Shown in pieces: positions 1 to 7,645 of a DNA stretch of 40,287 nt. This stretch comes from Caldilineaceae bacterium. GTDB lineage: Bacteria; Chloroflexota; Anaerolineae; Caldilineales; Caldilineaceae. The DNA lies in assembly GCA_022842065.1 (NCBI GenBank), contig JALHQH010000079.1, positions 1-40,287 of the forward strand, read 5' to 3'. The position numbers were made by a program, and so were the translations under genes. Every line of letters starts with the position of its first letter. Position 1 is the first letter of the stretch. The notes beneath the pieces are model-generated. The model saw only the letters and a program-made list of their open reading frames with translations, searched no databases and was not told the origin of the DNA.

Positions 1-67
1 GCCCCCAAGGCCGCTGGTTTACTTACCAACGCCCCTTTGCAACCGAAACGAGCCGGCATTGGACATT

Positions 68-982
68 ATGACCAGCAAATCACCAACCATGCAGCAACTA
101 CACCTCATGCTTCCCAAGCCCTATCACTTCGCCACGAGTGTCTGCGACCACGGCTGGCCGGCCTTGGCCCCCTTCCGTTGGGTGGCTGAAAGCCAGACGC
201 TAGAGCGGGTCGAGCGGCTGTGCACAGGGCAGGTGGTGCTATTGCAACTGACTGCCGCCGACGCCGGTGACAATGTACAGATTGTGATCCAGGTGCACAG
301 CGCGAGCGATCTATCAGCCAGCGCGCTGGCTGAAATCAGTGCTAACGTGCGCTGGCTGCTCAAACTCGACCGTGACTATCGCGCCTTTTACGCCTTGGCC
401 GCGCAACACGAACACATCGGGCGCGTCGTCGGCCAGGGGCGTGGGCGGCTGTTACGTTCGCCGACACTGTGGGAAGATGTGGTCAAAACCATTGCTACTA
501 CCAATGTCACCTGGGGCAATACCAAGGCGATGATCGGGCGGCTGGTCGAGACGCTGGGCGATCCCTTTCCACTCGATCCAACCCGACGCGCCTTTCCCAC
601 ACCAGCGCAAGTCGCCGCGGCCGATCCAACGCTCTTTGCCAATGTGATTCGCATGGGTTATCGGAATGCGTATGTGCAACAGCTTGCGCAGGAAATTGTG
701 AGCGGGGTGCGCGAGCTGGAAGCGTTACGCCATGCTGCTCTGCCGACTGCAGAACTGAAAAAGGCCGTCAAGTCGATTAAAGGGATTGGCGACTACGCGG
801 CCCACACGCTGCTCATGTTGCTGGGTGACTACAGCGAATTACCCATTGACAGCGAATATCGCAGCTTTGTCGTCGGACGTTACTTTGCCGGCCAAACCCC
901 GAGTGAGAAGGAACTGGCGACGATTTACGCAGCCTGGGGCGAGTGGAAATATCTGGCCTATTGGTTTGATCACTATGATTGA
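68..982 (+). CDS. AlkA-like DNA-3-methyladenine glycosylase (HhH-GPD)
   Basis: This protein of about 304 residues belongs to the helix-hairpin-helix/GPD base-excision glycosylases, which flip out alkylated bases and cut the N-glycosidic bond. The visible signature is the hairpin GIGDYAAHTLLMLLGDY near residue 240, followed by PIDSEY. The Asp of PIDSEY sits where the catalytic Asp of AlkA/OGG-type enzymes is expected. The N-terminal half (PKPYHFATSV...FRW) resembles the beta domain of AlkA. No iron-sulphur cysteine cluster follows, which argues against a MutY/Nth enzyme. The start is uncertain: TTG at 59, ATG at 68 and ATG at 89 are all possible, and the frame stays open to the left edge. A GGA lies five bases before the ATG at 68. 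The stop codon lies inside a triplicated 13-bp repeat. The family is fairly sure; the substrate is not. Confidence 0.8.
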   Translation: MTSKSPTMQQLHLMLPKPYHFATSVCDHGWPALAPFRWVAESQTLERVERLCTGQVVLLQLTAADAGDNVQIVIQVHSASDLSASALAEISANVRWLLKLDRDYRAFYALAAQHEHIGRVVGQGRGRLLRSPTLWEDVVKTIATTNVTWGNTKAMIGRLVETLGDPFPLDPTRRAFPTPAQVAAADPTLFANVIRMGYRNAYVQQLAQEIVSGVRELEALRHAALPTAELKKAVKSIKGIGDYAAHTLLMLLGDYSELPIDSEYRSFVVGRYFAGQTPSEKELATIYAAWGEWKYLAYWFDHYD

Positions 983-1022
983 GCCCAATGATTGAGCCCA
1001 ATGATTGAGCCCAATGATTGAG
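977..1022. repeat. 13-bp tandem repeat, about 3.5 copies
   Basis: The word GATTGAGCCCAAT occurs three times head to tail (977-989, 990-1002, 1003-1015), followed by a partial GATTGAG. The stop codon of the glycosylase gene (980-982) lies in the first copy. The last partial copy runs into the ribosome-binding site AAGGAG of the next gene. It looks like replication slippage between two co-oriented genes. Confidence 0.9.
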
Positions 1023-1036
1023 AAGGAGCGGCAAAC

Positions 1037-1846
1037 ATGGAGCATTACATCTGTGTCACCTGCGGCACCCAATACCCTGCCGGCACCCAACCCCCGGCGC
1101 ATTGTCCGATTTGTGAAGATGAGCGCCAATATATTGGCCCCAATGGGCAGCAGTGGACGACGCTGGCTGCCTTGCGCCAAACGCACAAAAACACGATCCG
1201 CCTCCACGAACCCAACCTCACCGGCATCGGCAGCGAGCCCCGCTTTGCGATTAGTCAACGCGCCCTGTTGGTGCAGTCGCCGGGCGGGAACGTGCTGTGG
1301 GATTGTATCAGCTTGCTGGATGATGAAACCGTCGCGGCGGTGCAAGCCTTAGGTGGCATCCGCGCCATCGCCATCTCCCATCCCCATTACTACTCGTCGA
1401 TGTTCGAGTGGAGCCATGCGTTTAATGCGCCGATCTATCTGCACGAAGCCGAGCGCCAATGGGTGATGCGTCCCGATCCGGCCGTCGAGTTTTGGGCGGG
1501 GGAGACGAAAGCGCTGTGGGACGGGCTGACCCTGGTACGCTGTGGTGGTCATTTTGCAGGGGGACAAGTGTTGCACTGGCCGGCTGGAGCCGCGGGCGAA
1601 GGCGTGCTGCTGACGGGAGATATTATTCAGGTCGTCCAAGATCGGCGCTGGGTTAGCTTTATGTACAGCTATCCCAACTTAATCCCCTTGTCTGCTGCTA
1701 GTGTGCAGCACATTGTCGACGCCGTACAGCTGTATGGGTTTGATCGTATCTACGGAGCATGGTGGGAGACCGTAGTGGCGAACGATGCCAAGGCGGCGGT
1801 GGTCAGATCGGCGGAACGGTATGTGCGTATGATCAGGGGTGACTGA
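1037..1846 (+). CDS. MBL-fold metallo-hydrolase with N-terminal rubredoxin-like zinc knuckle
   Basis: The 269-residue protein starts with a small zinc-ribbon or rubredoxin-like module (CVTCGTQYP...CPICED, residues 6-31: two CxxC pairs). A metallo-beta-lactamase fold follows. The first metal motif is SHPHYYSSMFEWSHAF: the HxH is present, but the usual Asp-His after it is replaced by Tyr-Ser-Ser. GGHFAGG and LLTGD further on match the third His and the bridging Asp. The protein may therefore bind one metal or be a divergent lactonase or hydrolase. AAGGAG lies eight bases before the ATG. It follows the glycosylase gene by 54 bp on the same strand. The specific substrate cannot be told from sequence. 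Confidence 0.8.
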   Translation: MEHYICVTCGTQYPAGTQPPAHCPICEDERQYIGPNGQQWTTLAALRQTHKNTIRLHEPNLTGIGSEPRFAISQRALLVQSPGGNVLWDCISLLDDETVAAVQALGGIRAIAISHPHYYSSMFEWSHAFNAPIYLHEAERQWVMRPDPAVEFWAGETKALWDGLTLVRCGGHFAGGQVLHWPAGAAGEGVLLTGDIIQVVQDRRWVSFMYSYPNLIPLSAASVQHIVDAVQLYGFDRIYGAWWETVVANDAKAAVVRSAERYVRMIRGD

Positions 1847-1854
1847 TTTATCAC

Positions 1855-1917
1855 AGGACTTACGCAATCGCGCTCTGGCTTCGGCAAGCTCAGCCGCCGA
1901 GCGATTGCGTAAGTCCT
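1855..1917. repeat. 63-bp palindromic element (MITE-like)
   Basis: The 17-bp arm AGGACTTACGCAATCGC (1855-1871) is perfectly repeated in inverted orientation at 1901-1917, and the inner arms GCTC/GAGC extend the hairpin. It follows the MBL gene by nine bases. The outer word CGTAAGTCCTA recurs alone at 14602-14612 and 22465-22475. This suggests the terminal inverted repeat of a miniature element or insertion-sequence relic. It carries no gene. Confidence 0.65.
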
Positions 1918-2040
1918 ATATCATATCCTTTTTGATACTTACTACCCCCAAAGTGCCTACTTCACAAAGCAACGTGATACTGCTAGACTCAGGCCAGTTG
2001 CAGTCGATTGAATGCCTATTCTAAGACGAGGAAACAAACG

Positions 2041-2679
2041 ATGAAAATTTTAATTGTCGGCGCAGGCAATGTGGGTGGCACATTGGGACAGCGTTGGGCA
2101 CAGGCAGGTCACACAGTTGTATTTGGGACCCGCGATCCGGCAGCGGCAAAGATCCAGGCATTAGTCGAGGCCAGTGGACCCACGAGCAGCGCGACCGCCG
2201 ATCTCCCAACTGCGGCCAAAGCGGCCGAGCTGATTTTGGTGGCTACCCCGTGGCCCGCGACCGAGGCAACGGTCACCAGTCTGGGTGAGCTCACGGGCAA
2301 GATCGTGGTTGATGCGACCAATCCGATTGGCCCCGGCTTTCGCCTGGAGACCCCGGCAGCAGGATCCGGTGCGGCGGCTGTACAGAGCTGGGCCAGCGGC
2401 GCGCAGGTTGTCAAAGCGTTCAACACCACCGGTTATAACAACATGGCCGATCCCCACTACGCGGGTGAATCCACCACCATGTTTATCTGCGGCGATGATG
2501 CCGAGGCCAAACAGACCGTCCGTGAACTCACCGCGGAACTCGGCTTTGATGTCGCCGACGTCGGCGGCCTCAACACCGCCCACTATCTGGAAGCGCTCGC
2601 GATGGTCTGGATCAACCTGGCGATGGTGCAGGGGATGGGGCGCGAGATTGCGTTGAAGTTGGTGAGACGTGATGCGTAA
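2041..2679 (+). CDS. NADPH-dependent F420 reductase-like protein (NPD family)
   Basis: The 212-residue protein opens with a Rossmann dinucleotide motif (MKILIVGAGNVGGTLG). It continues with features of the coenzyme-F420-dependent NADP oxidoreductase family: FGTRDP after strand 2 (an NADP-type Arg), VATPWPA, VVDATNPI, and KAFNTTGYNNM in the C-terminal half. Family members transfer hydride between NADP and F420 or act as stand-alone reductases; no F420 biosynthesis gene is in view, so the cofactor is unproven. The ATG at 2041 was chosen over an upstream in-frame ATG because the Rossmann fold starts there and GAGG lies before it. The last codons (VRRDA) run into the GTGAAAC repeat array, and the stop lies at its edge. 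Confidence 0.8.
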   Translation: MKILIVGAGNVGGTLGQRWAQAGHTVVFGTRDPAAAKIQALVEASGPTSSATADLPTAAKAAELILVATPWPATEATVTSLGELTGKIVVDATNPIGPGFRLETPAAGSGAAAVQSWASGAQVVKAFNTTGYNNMADPHYAGESTTMFICGDDAEAKQTVRELTAELGFDVADVGGLNTAHYLEALAMVWINLAMVQGMGREIALKLVRRDA

Positions 2680-2688
2680 AACGTGATG

Positions 2689-2868
2689 CGTGAAACGTGA
2701 AACGTGAAACGTGAAACGTGAAACGTGAAACGTGAAACGTGAAACGTGAAACGTGAAACGTGAAACGTGAAACGTGAAACGTGAAACGTGAAACGTGAAA
2801 CGTGAAACGTGATGCGTAACTCGCAAAACCCCAGTTCACGTTTCACGTTTCACGTTTCACGTTTCACG
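2689..2868. repeat. 7-bp GTGAAAC array with inverted arm
   Basis: About 17.7 uninterrupted copies of a 7-bp word (CGTGAAA) lie at 2689-2812. After 22 bp of other sequence, the same word occurs in inverted orientation at 2835-2868 (about five copies). The whole can fold into a long hairpin between two convergent genes. The array supplies the stop codon of the ridA-like gene on the minus strand. The translated forms (FHVSRFT repeats) are not proteins. Confidence 0.9.
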
Positions 2869-3244
2869 CCTTCTTGTACGCCACACAGTCAATCTCCACG
2901 GCTGCCCCCAAGGCAAGTTCGGCGCGGCCGACGGTGATGCGGGCGGGTGGGTCATCACCCATGATTTCCAGATAGGCTTTGTTCATCGCCCCAAAGGTGC
3001 TCATGTCGGCGAGAAAGACGTTGACCTTGACGACATCGGCCAGGGTTGCGCCGCAAGCGTGTAGGATCGTTTCGATGTTGCGCATGGTCTGCGTGGTTTC
3101 GGGACCGGTGCCGCCGTCGATCAGGGTCATCGAGTTGGGCAATGCACCCAGTGTACCAGAGACATAAATAAAATCCCCAGCAATCACGGCATGGCAAAAG
3201 GCGGGCAATTTAGCGAGGCCGGGGACAGTTATTTTTTGAATCAT
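2864..3244 (-). CDS. RidA family (YjgF/YER057c/UK114) imine/enamine deaminase
   Basis: The 126-residue protein is of typical RidA length. RidA proteins are small homotrimeric enzymes that hydrolyse reactive imines such as 2-aminoacrylate, protecting PLP enzymes. Visible signatures are VAGDFIYVSGTLG-type strands, NIETILHACGATLADVVKVNVFL and the C-terminal PARITVGRAEL...AVEIDCVAYKK, where the Arg of PAR matches the conserved carboxylate-binding Arg. AAGGAG lies six bases before the ATG. The gene is downstream of two aldo/keto reductases on the same strand, with a hairpin repeat between. RidA paralogues often accompany catabolic clusters. The final TGA is formed by the first unit of the repeat array. 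Confidence 0.9.
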   Translation of the reverse strand: MIQKITVPGLAKLPAFCHAVIAGDFIYVSGTLGALPNSMTLIDGGTGPETTQTMRNIETILHACGATLADVVKVNVFLADMSTFGAMNKAYLEIMGDDPPARITVGRAELALGAAVEIDCVAYKKA

Positions 3245-3271
3245 GGTTATCTCCTTGCAGGAGGTAGATAA

Positions 3272-3387
3272 GTAAATCGGTAAATCGGTAAATCGGTAAA
3301 TCGGTAGTGCGTTAGTGCGGAAAAGGTCCTTACCGATTTACCTGTCTACTGATTTACCGATTTACTTGTCTACCGATTTACCGATTT
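3272..3387. repeat. 8-bp GTAAATCG array with inverted arm
   Basis: The word GTAAATCG is repeated 4.4 times at 3272-3306. The inverted word CGATTTAC appears five times in a looser arrangement at 3332-3387, interrupted by CTGTCTA spacers. The whole can form a long hairpin between the aldo/keto reductase stop (3400) and the ridA-like start (3244), both on the minus strand. Confidence 0.85.
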
Positions 3388-3399
3388 CCTTCCCTTCTC

Positions 3400-4380
3400 C
3401 TACCCATGTCCCAGCACCGGATGGGGCTGGTACAATTCCTCTAACTGTTTCATCTCCGCGACTGAGAGGCTGACTTTGAGCGCGCCAAGGGCTTCGTCCA
3501 ACTGGTACATTTTCGTCGCGCCGATGATCGGGGCGGTGACTTCGGGGCGGTGGAGCAGCCAGGCGAGGGCGATCTGCGCAGGTGTGACCCCTTTTTGCGC
3601 GGCCATTGCCACCACGCGGTCGACAATCGTATAGTCGGCATCTTGATAGTAGAGACGATGGGCAAAGTCATCGCTTTTGGCGCGGGTGGTGGGGTGATCT
3701 TCGCCCTTTTTGCGGCTGCCAGTTAGGAAGCCGCGCGCCAGCGGGCTCCACGGGATGATCCCAATCCCCTCAGCCTGGCAGAAGGGGTTCATCTCGCGCT
3801 CTTCCTCGCGGTAGACGAGGTTGTAGTGATTCTGCATGGTGACAAAACGGGTCCAGCCATGTTTGTCAGCGAGATAGAGACTTTGCGCGAATTGCCAGGT
3901 ATACATGCTCGACGCGCCGATGTAGCGCGCTTTGCCCGCCTTGACCACATCGTGCAACGCCTCCATCGTCTCTTCGATGGGCGTCTCCTTGTCCCAGCGG
4001 TGGATCTGGTAAAGATCCACATGGTCGGTGCCTAGCCGGCGCAAAGAAGCGTCGATTGAGTCCATGATATGTTTGCGCGAAAGGCCACGATCATTCGGCC
4101 CTTTGCCCATTTGGCCGTGGACCTTGGTCGCAATTACCACATCCTCGCGGCGCGCCATTTCCTTGAGCAATTTACCCGTGACCTCTTCACTGGCCCCTTG
4201 CGAATAGACATCGGCGGTGTCAAAAAAGTTGATGCCGGCGTCGAGCGCCCGTTTGACAAACGGGCGACTTTCGTCGATCCCCAACACCCAATCACGCCAC
4301 TGCGGATTGCCATAGGACATCATCCCCAGGCAGAGGCGTGAAACCTTCAAACCGGTCTTGCCTAAACGGACATAGTTCAC
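3400..4380 (-). CDS. Aldo/keto reductase (YajO-like)
   Basis: The 326-residue protein is a full-length NADPH-dependent aldo/keto reductase. The catalytic tetrad is visible: Asp and Tyr in FFDTADVYSQG, Lys in IATKVHGQ and His in LYQIHRWD. The start motif NYVRLGKTGLKVSRLCLGMMSYG is typical of the family that includes E. coli YajO. I chose the GTG at 4380 because AAGGAG lies 8-9 bases upstream and the family begins at exactly this point; an upstream in-frame ATG at 4425 would add a tail with no ribosome-binding site. It lies 83 bp downstream of a second aldo/keto reductase and is probably co-transcribed with it. Substrate unknown; an aldehyde or sugar-type carbonyl is likely. Confidence 0.9.
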   Translation of the reverse strand: MNYVRLGKTGLKVSRLCLGMMSYGNPQWRDWVLGIDESRPFVKRALDAGINFFDTADVYSQGASEEVTGKLLKEMARREDVVIATKVHGQMGKGPNDRGLSRKHIMDSIDASLRRLGTDHVDLYQIHRWDKETPIEETMEALHDVVKAGKARYIGASSMYTWQFAQSLYLADKHGWTRFVTMQNHYNLVYREEEREMNPFCQAEGIGIIPWSPLARGFLTGSRKKGEDHPTTRAKSDDFAHRLYYQDADYTIVDRVVAMAAQKGVTPAQIALAWLLHRPEVTAPIIGATKMYQLDEALGALKVSLSVAEMKQLEELYQPHPVLGHG

Positions 4381-4463
4381 GTTGTGGTCTCCTTTTTTCG
4401 CTCGGATAGCATCCGTTGCTGACAACGAGAAGCGGCCGCAGCCGCTGGCTAAGATTATTTTCT

Positions 4464-5396
4464 CTATTGCCCCGAAACCGAGGTGGCGCGCTGAAAAATC
4501 TGGCGCAGTTTGGCGGTGGTTGGGGCCGGTAAGGGTGGCCGGCTTAATGAATCGATATTTTCTTGGAGATGGGCCACGTTGCCCGTGCCAGAGAGGATTA
4601 CATGGGTGCCCGGCTCATCGCGACAGAAGCGGTAGGCGGCGTCGGTGAGGCTGGTGGCACCGCCATCACCGAGGACAAAACTCAGTGGATTGGCCAGATC
4701 CACCTCGGCAGGATCGATTTCGCCGTTGTCGATTAAGGTCTGCAATTCAACCCGTAGCCGGTCTGGATCACTTAACGCCCGGCGCACGGCAAACATGATC
4801 TGGATACCAATGTTTTTCGCAATGCTCTGGGCAAAGACCTGTCCACGGGCGGTCTGGTTGAGGATGTTGAAGCCGACCATCAACACGTCCCAGACATCGT
4901 GCTGGAGCGCCTGCTGTAACATCGCGTGTTGCAGGTCATTGTTGAAGAGTTCAGTAATGCCGATAAAGCGGATCTTGCCCGCGCGCTGTAGATCCTGAAA
5001 GGTCGGCACAATCGTCTCATATAGGTGCTGGTAGTGTTCCGGGCGTACACCATGAAGATTGTAGATATCGATGTAATCGGTGTTCAACCGCTGTAGACTG
5101 GCCTCGACGCCGGCCAGGATCTCCGCCGGCGTTGTCGTCTCTTTAACACTCTTCTTGGTGGAGATGATGATCTGATCGCGCGGTCGTCCGGCAATGGCTT
5201 TACCGACAATTTCTTCCGTGCCGTAGGCTTCGGCGGTGTCAATAAAGTTTACCCCGGCATCCAGCGCATGGTGCAACACCGCAATCGAGTCGGCTTCGCT
5301 CTTGCCCGTACGTTTGCCCAACTGGCTTGGTCCGCCGCCGCCCATCCCCATCACGCTGACCTGTAGGCCGGTGCGACCCAGCGTCGTATAGTTCAC
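4464..5396 (-). CDS. Aldo/keto reductase
   Basis: The 310-residue protein is a second aldo/keto reductase, only distantly similar to its neighbour. The tetrad can be placed as Asp/Tyr in FIDTAEAYGTEE, Lys in IISTKKS and His in IYNLHGVRP. The N-terminus MNYTTLGRTGLQVSVMGMGGGG is the standard first strand of the barrel. The ribosome-binding site is weak (AAAGGGG about 13 bases before the ATG). It is preceded by a gap of about 250 bp full of degenerate GTGAAAC/GTAAAAC repeats that separates it from the epimerase gene, so it may have its own promoter. Having two paralogous reductases side by side suggests two carbonyl intermediates of one pathway, but this is inference. Confidence 0.88.
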   Translation of the reverse strand: MNYTTLGRTGLQVSVMGMGGGGPSQLGKRTGKSEADSIAVLHHALDAGVNFIDTAEAYGTEEIVGKAIAGRPRDQIIISTKKSVKETTTPAEILAGVEASLQRLNTDYIDIYNLHGVRPEHYQHLYETIVPTFQDLQRAGKIRFIGITELFNNDLQHAMLQQALQHDVWDVLMVGFNILNQTARGQVFAQSIAKNIGIQIMFAVRRALSDPDRLRVELQTLIDNGEIDPAEVDLANPLSFVLGDGGATSLTDAAYRFCRDEPGTHVILSGTGNVAHLQENIDSLSRPPLPAPTTAKLRQIFQRATSVSGQ

Positions 5397-5423
5397 AGTC
5401 GATCCCCTTTCGGTTAGTTATGC

Positions 5424-5650
5424 TGCGTGAAACGTGAAACGTAAAACGCAAAACGTGAAACGTGAAACGTGAAACGTAACGCGTGAAACGTAATACGTAA
5501 TGCGTAAAACGTGAGGTGTGGACGGTGCCATTACGTCGTTACTCGACAAAACTTGCGCGGGCCGCGAGAATTTCTCGAAAATCCCCGTGACCCTGCAACT
5601 TTGCAACCTTGCAACTTTGCGACTTTGTCGCCTTACGTTTTACGTTTTAT
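5424..5650. repeat. Degenerate GTGAAAC/GTAAAAC repeat region
   Basis: Between the epimerase stop and the second aldo/keto reductase start lie degenerate copies of the 7-bp word (5424-5512). Next come a TTGCAACTT-type repeat (5594-5627) and inverted ACGTTTTACGTTTTA (5634-5648), complementary to the first block. The TAA stop of the epimerase lies at the edge of this block. Together they can fold into an imperfect long hairpin. Confidence 0.75.
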
Positions 5651-6612
5651 GCTACCCTAGTATGTACTTGTCCTTCACGAATAAGCCACTGGACTGACTC
5701 GTAGACCGCCTGCAAAGAGGTATAGCGCGGTTGATAGCCCAGCAACTGTTGCGCCTTGGCGATGCTACAGTTGGGGCTATGTGCAATGTGATCCCAGGTG
5801 GCGCGGGCTTCGTCTGCGCTGTGGAGGGCTTGCCATTCGGGCCAGGGCAGATAGCGTAGCTGTGCCTCGCGGCCAAACCAACCGGCGACCGCTTCGGCAT
5901 AACCGCGCAGGGTGATCGCGGCCGGGGAAACGGTGTGGAAACTTTCGCCGACGGCATTGCCCCAGTTGGCTAGGGCCGCCATAAAGATCTGGGCGACATC
6001 GTCGGCGTGGACATGGTGAACGGTCTCCAGCCCAAAGTTGGGGAGAGTCACTTCTTCGCCTTGCGCCAGTTGGCTGAAGACAGCCGGGTTAAAATGGCCG
6101 GCTGGATTGAGCGGTGCCCAGCCCGGCCCCACAATGTGGCCGGGGTGCAAAAGGGTAGCAGGAAACCCATGGCGGCGCGCTGCGTTCAGCAGATAACTCT
6201 CAATCGCGGCTTTTTGGATGCCATAGTCACCGAAAGGGCGGCGCGGGGCAGTTTCGGTGGTCGGCACGGTGACGCTGGGGCCGTGAATCCAGATCGTGCC
6301 GCAGTGCAGAAAATGTTGCACCTGGCCGCGCAAGGCCTCGACCAACTGTTGCGCGCTGGCCAGGGTAAAACAGATCATGTCGATGACGATGTCGGGTTCT
6401 AACGCCCGAATCTGCTCGCCAAAGGTACCATCCGCCTCGGCAGCGCTACGGTCGATGGTCACCTGTTGCACCGCTTGCCATGCGCCGTGGCTTTGGTAGG
6501 GTTCACGTTGGCTGCGGCTGACATTGACCACAGTGTAACCGGCTTCGACCAGGCGTGGCACAAGGTAGGTACCGACATGGCCACTGCCACCGATAATAAC
6601 GGCACGAGTCAT
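5647..6612 (-). CDS. NAD-dependent epimerase/dehydratase (extended SDR)
   Basis: The 321-residue protein starts with the Rossmann motif GGSGHVGTYL. An extended-SDR active site follows: YGIQK supplies the YxxxK pair, and TLLHPGHIVGPGWAP is the substrate-loop region. The C-terminal region (LRYLPWPEW...) is typical of sugar-nucleotide or sugar epimerase relatives. AGGAG lies six bases before the ATG. Its start is 17 bp downstream of the stop of the HpcH-type aldolase gene, so the two are very likely one transcript. The pairing suggests action on a sugar acid or lactone feeding the aldolase. The precise substrate is not readable. Confidence 0.85.
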   Translation of the reverse strand: MTRAVIIGGSGHVGTYLVPRLVEAGYTVVNVSRSQREPYQSHGAWQAVQQVTIDRSAAEADGTFGEQIRALEPDIVIDMICFTLASAQQLVEALRGQVQHFLHCGTIWIHGPSVTVPTTETAPRRPFGDYGIQKAAIESYLLNAARRHGFPATLLHPGHIVGPGWAPLNPAGHFNPAVFSQLAQGEEVTLPNFGLETVHHVHADDVAQIFMAALANWGNAVGESFHTVSPAAITLRGYAEAVAGWFGREAQLRYLPWPEWQALHSADEARATWDHIAHSPNCSIAKAQQLLGYQPRYTSLQAVYESVQWLIREGQVHTRVA

Positions 6613-6629
6613 AAATTTCTCCTAATTAA

Positions 6630-7451
6630 TTATATATTAATATTCTCTAATGCTTTGCCGCTTGTCTCTTCGCTCAGCGCGGCCTTGATTGTCTCTAGAT
6701 CGTGGCGCATGCCATTGCGGAAGGCGCTGATGTCCATGGCGTGGACGATCAGATTCATCCCCTGTTTGGCCCAACTGATCTCCTGGTCGATACCATTGGC
6801 ATAGGCGACATGGTTGCCCGCGCCCAACCCTTTGGCCCGCGCCTTGCCGATGATCAGCTCGACAGCTTCCACATAGCGGGGATGGGTATACTGTTCAGGA
6901 ATGCCTAGGCTACAGCTCAGATCATGCGGGCCGATGAGCACCGCGTCCAGTCCTTCAACCGCGAGAATCTCGTCCAAAGCTTCCATGGCCGGCACACTTT
7001 CGATGTTGGCGATGGCAATGTTGTTGTTGCCCCGTTCGGCCAGGTAGGCAGCCAGTTCCGGTTCCAGCGGCACGGTGCCGTTGAGCGCATTATAGAGCTT
7101 AGCGCCCTTGAGTGGGCGATATTTCACCGCGCCGACCAGTTGACGCACCTGTTCCGGGCTTTCAATATACGGGGCGATAATCCCCTGGGCGCCGCCATCC
7201 AGCATCATCGCGGCGAGATAGGGATCCGGGCTGGGAATACGCACAATCGGCACCACATCATTTTTGCTGTAAAGCTGGCACATCCACGCCAACTGTGCCC
7301 GATCTTGGGGCGTATGTTCCGTGTCCAGAAAGGCAAAATCCAGCCCAGCCCCCTTGGCGGCAGAGGGCCACCAGGGCGAGACGGCTGTGATCATCGTGCC
7401 ATAGACCCGTTCACCACTGTGCAACCGGGCGCGCATTTCCGCTGCATTCAT
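6630..7451 (-). CDS. HpcH/HpaI-type class II pyruvate aldolase
   Basis: The 273-residue protein belongs to the HpcH/HpaI family, metal-dependent barrel aldolases that split 2-keto-3-deoxy acids into pyruvate plus an aldehyde. Signatures visible are FAFLDTEHTPQD (catalytic His region), PIVRIPSPDP (Arg that holds pyruvate), IANIESVPAMEALDEI (metal-binding Glu) and VLIGPHDLSCSLGIP (metal-binding Asp). All key residues are present. It is the first gene of the leftward pair with the epimerase. A long perfect hairpin upstream insulates it from the CPBP gene. In an oxidative uronate route, such an aldolase would cleave keto-deoxy-glucarate; this is inference from neighbours. Confidence 0.9.
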   Translation of the reverse strand: MNAAEMRARLHSGERVYGTMITAVSPWWPSAAKGAGLDFAFLDTEHTPQDRAQLAWMCQLYSKNDVVPIVRIPSPDPYLAAMMLDGGAQGIIAPYIESPEQVRQLVGAVKYRPLKGAKLYNALNGTVPLEPELAAYLAERGNNNIAIANIESVPAMEALDEILAVEGLDAVLIGPHDLSCSLGIPEQYTHPRYVEAVELIIGKARAKGLGAGNHVAYANGIDQEISWAKQGMNLIVHAMDISAFRNGMRHDLETIKAALSEETSGKALENINI

Positions 7452-7584
7452 CTTGGTTTCTCGTTTCTCTTACAAGCTTGGTTAGCACTCTTTCTTTGCC
7501 ATTATAACCGCAACCGGATGGAGTGCAAGCAAGGGAAAAGCAGGGTGGGGACTTTTTTAGCGGAGAGAGGTAGGATGTTTTGCA

Positions 7585-7624
7585 AAATCAGGGGCAATAC
7601 GCGTTTGCGTATTGCCCCTGATTT
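7585..7624 (-). terminator. Perfect 18-bp hairpin
   Basis: Arms 7585-7602 and 7607-7624 are perfect inverted repeats (core GGGGCAATACGC) around a four-base loop. The hairpin sits 21 bp past the stop of the CPBP gene. Read on the minus strand it is followed by TGCAAAAC rather than a long U tract, so it may act as a terminator or as an mRNA 3' end stabiliser. Confidence 0.75.
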
Positions 7625-7645
7625 CACACATTGCCCTTATTTTCG

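Noticed and set aside
1..58. Possible upstream part of the glycosylase gene
   Set aside because: The frame is open to the window edge, but no start is visible and the family begins near 68-89. Noted in the gene entry instead.
2161..2846. Long minus-strand frames full of FHVSRFT repeats
   Set aside because: They are the translation of a non-coding 7-bp array (7 bases times 3 gives a 7-residue repeat), partly antisense to a real gene.
2689..2868. CRISPR-like appearance of the GTGAAAC array
   Set aside because: The copies are contiguous with no unique spacers, the unit is only 7 bp and no cas gene is near.
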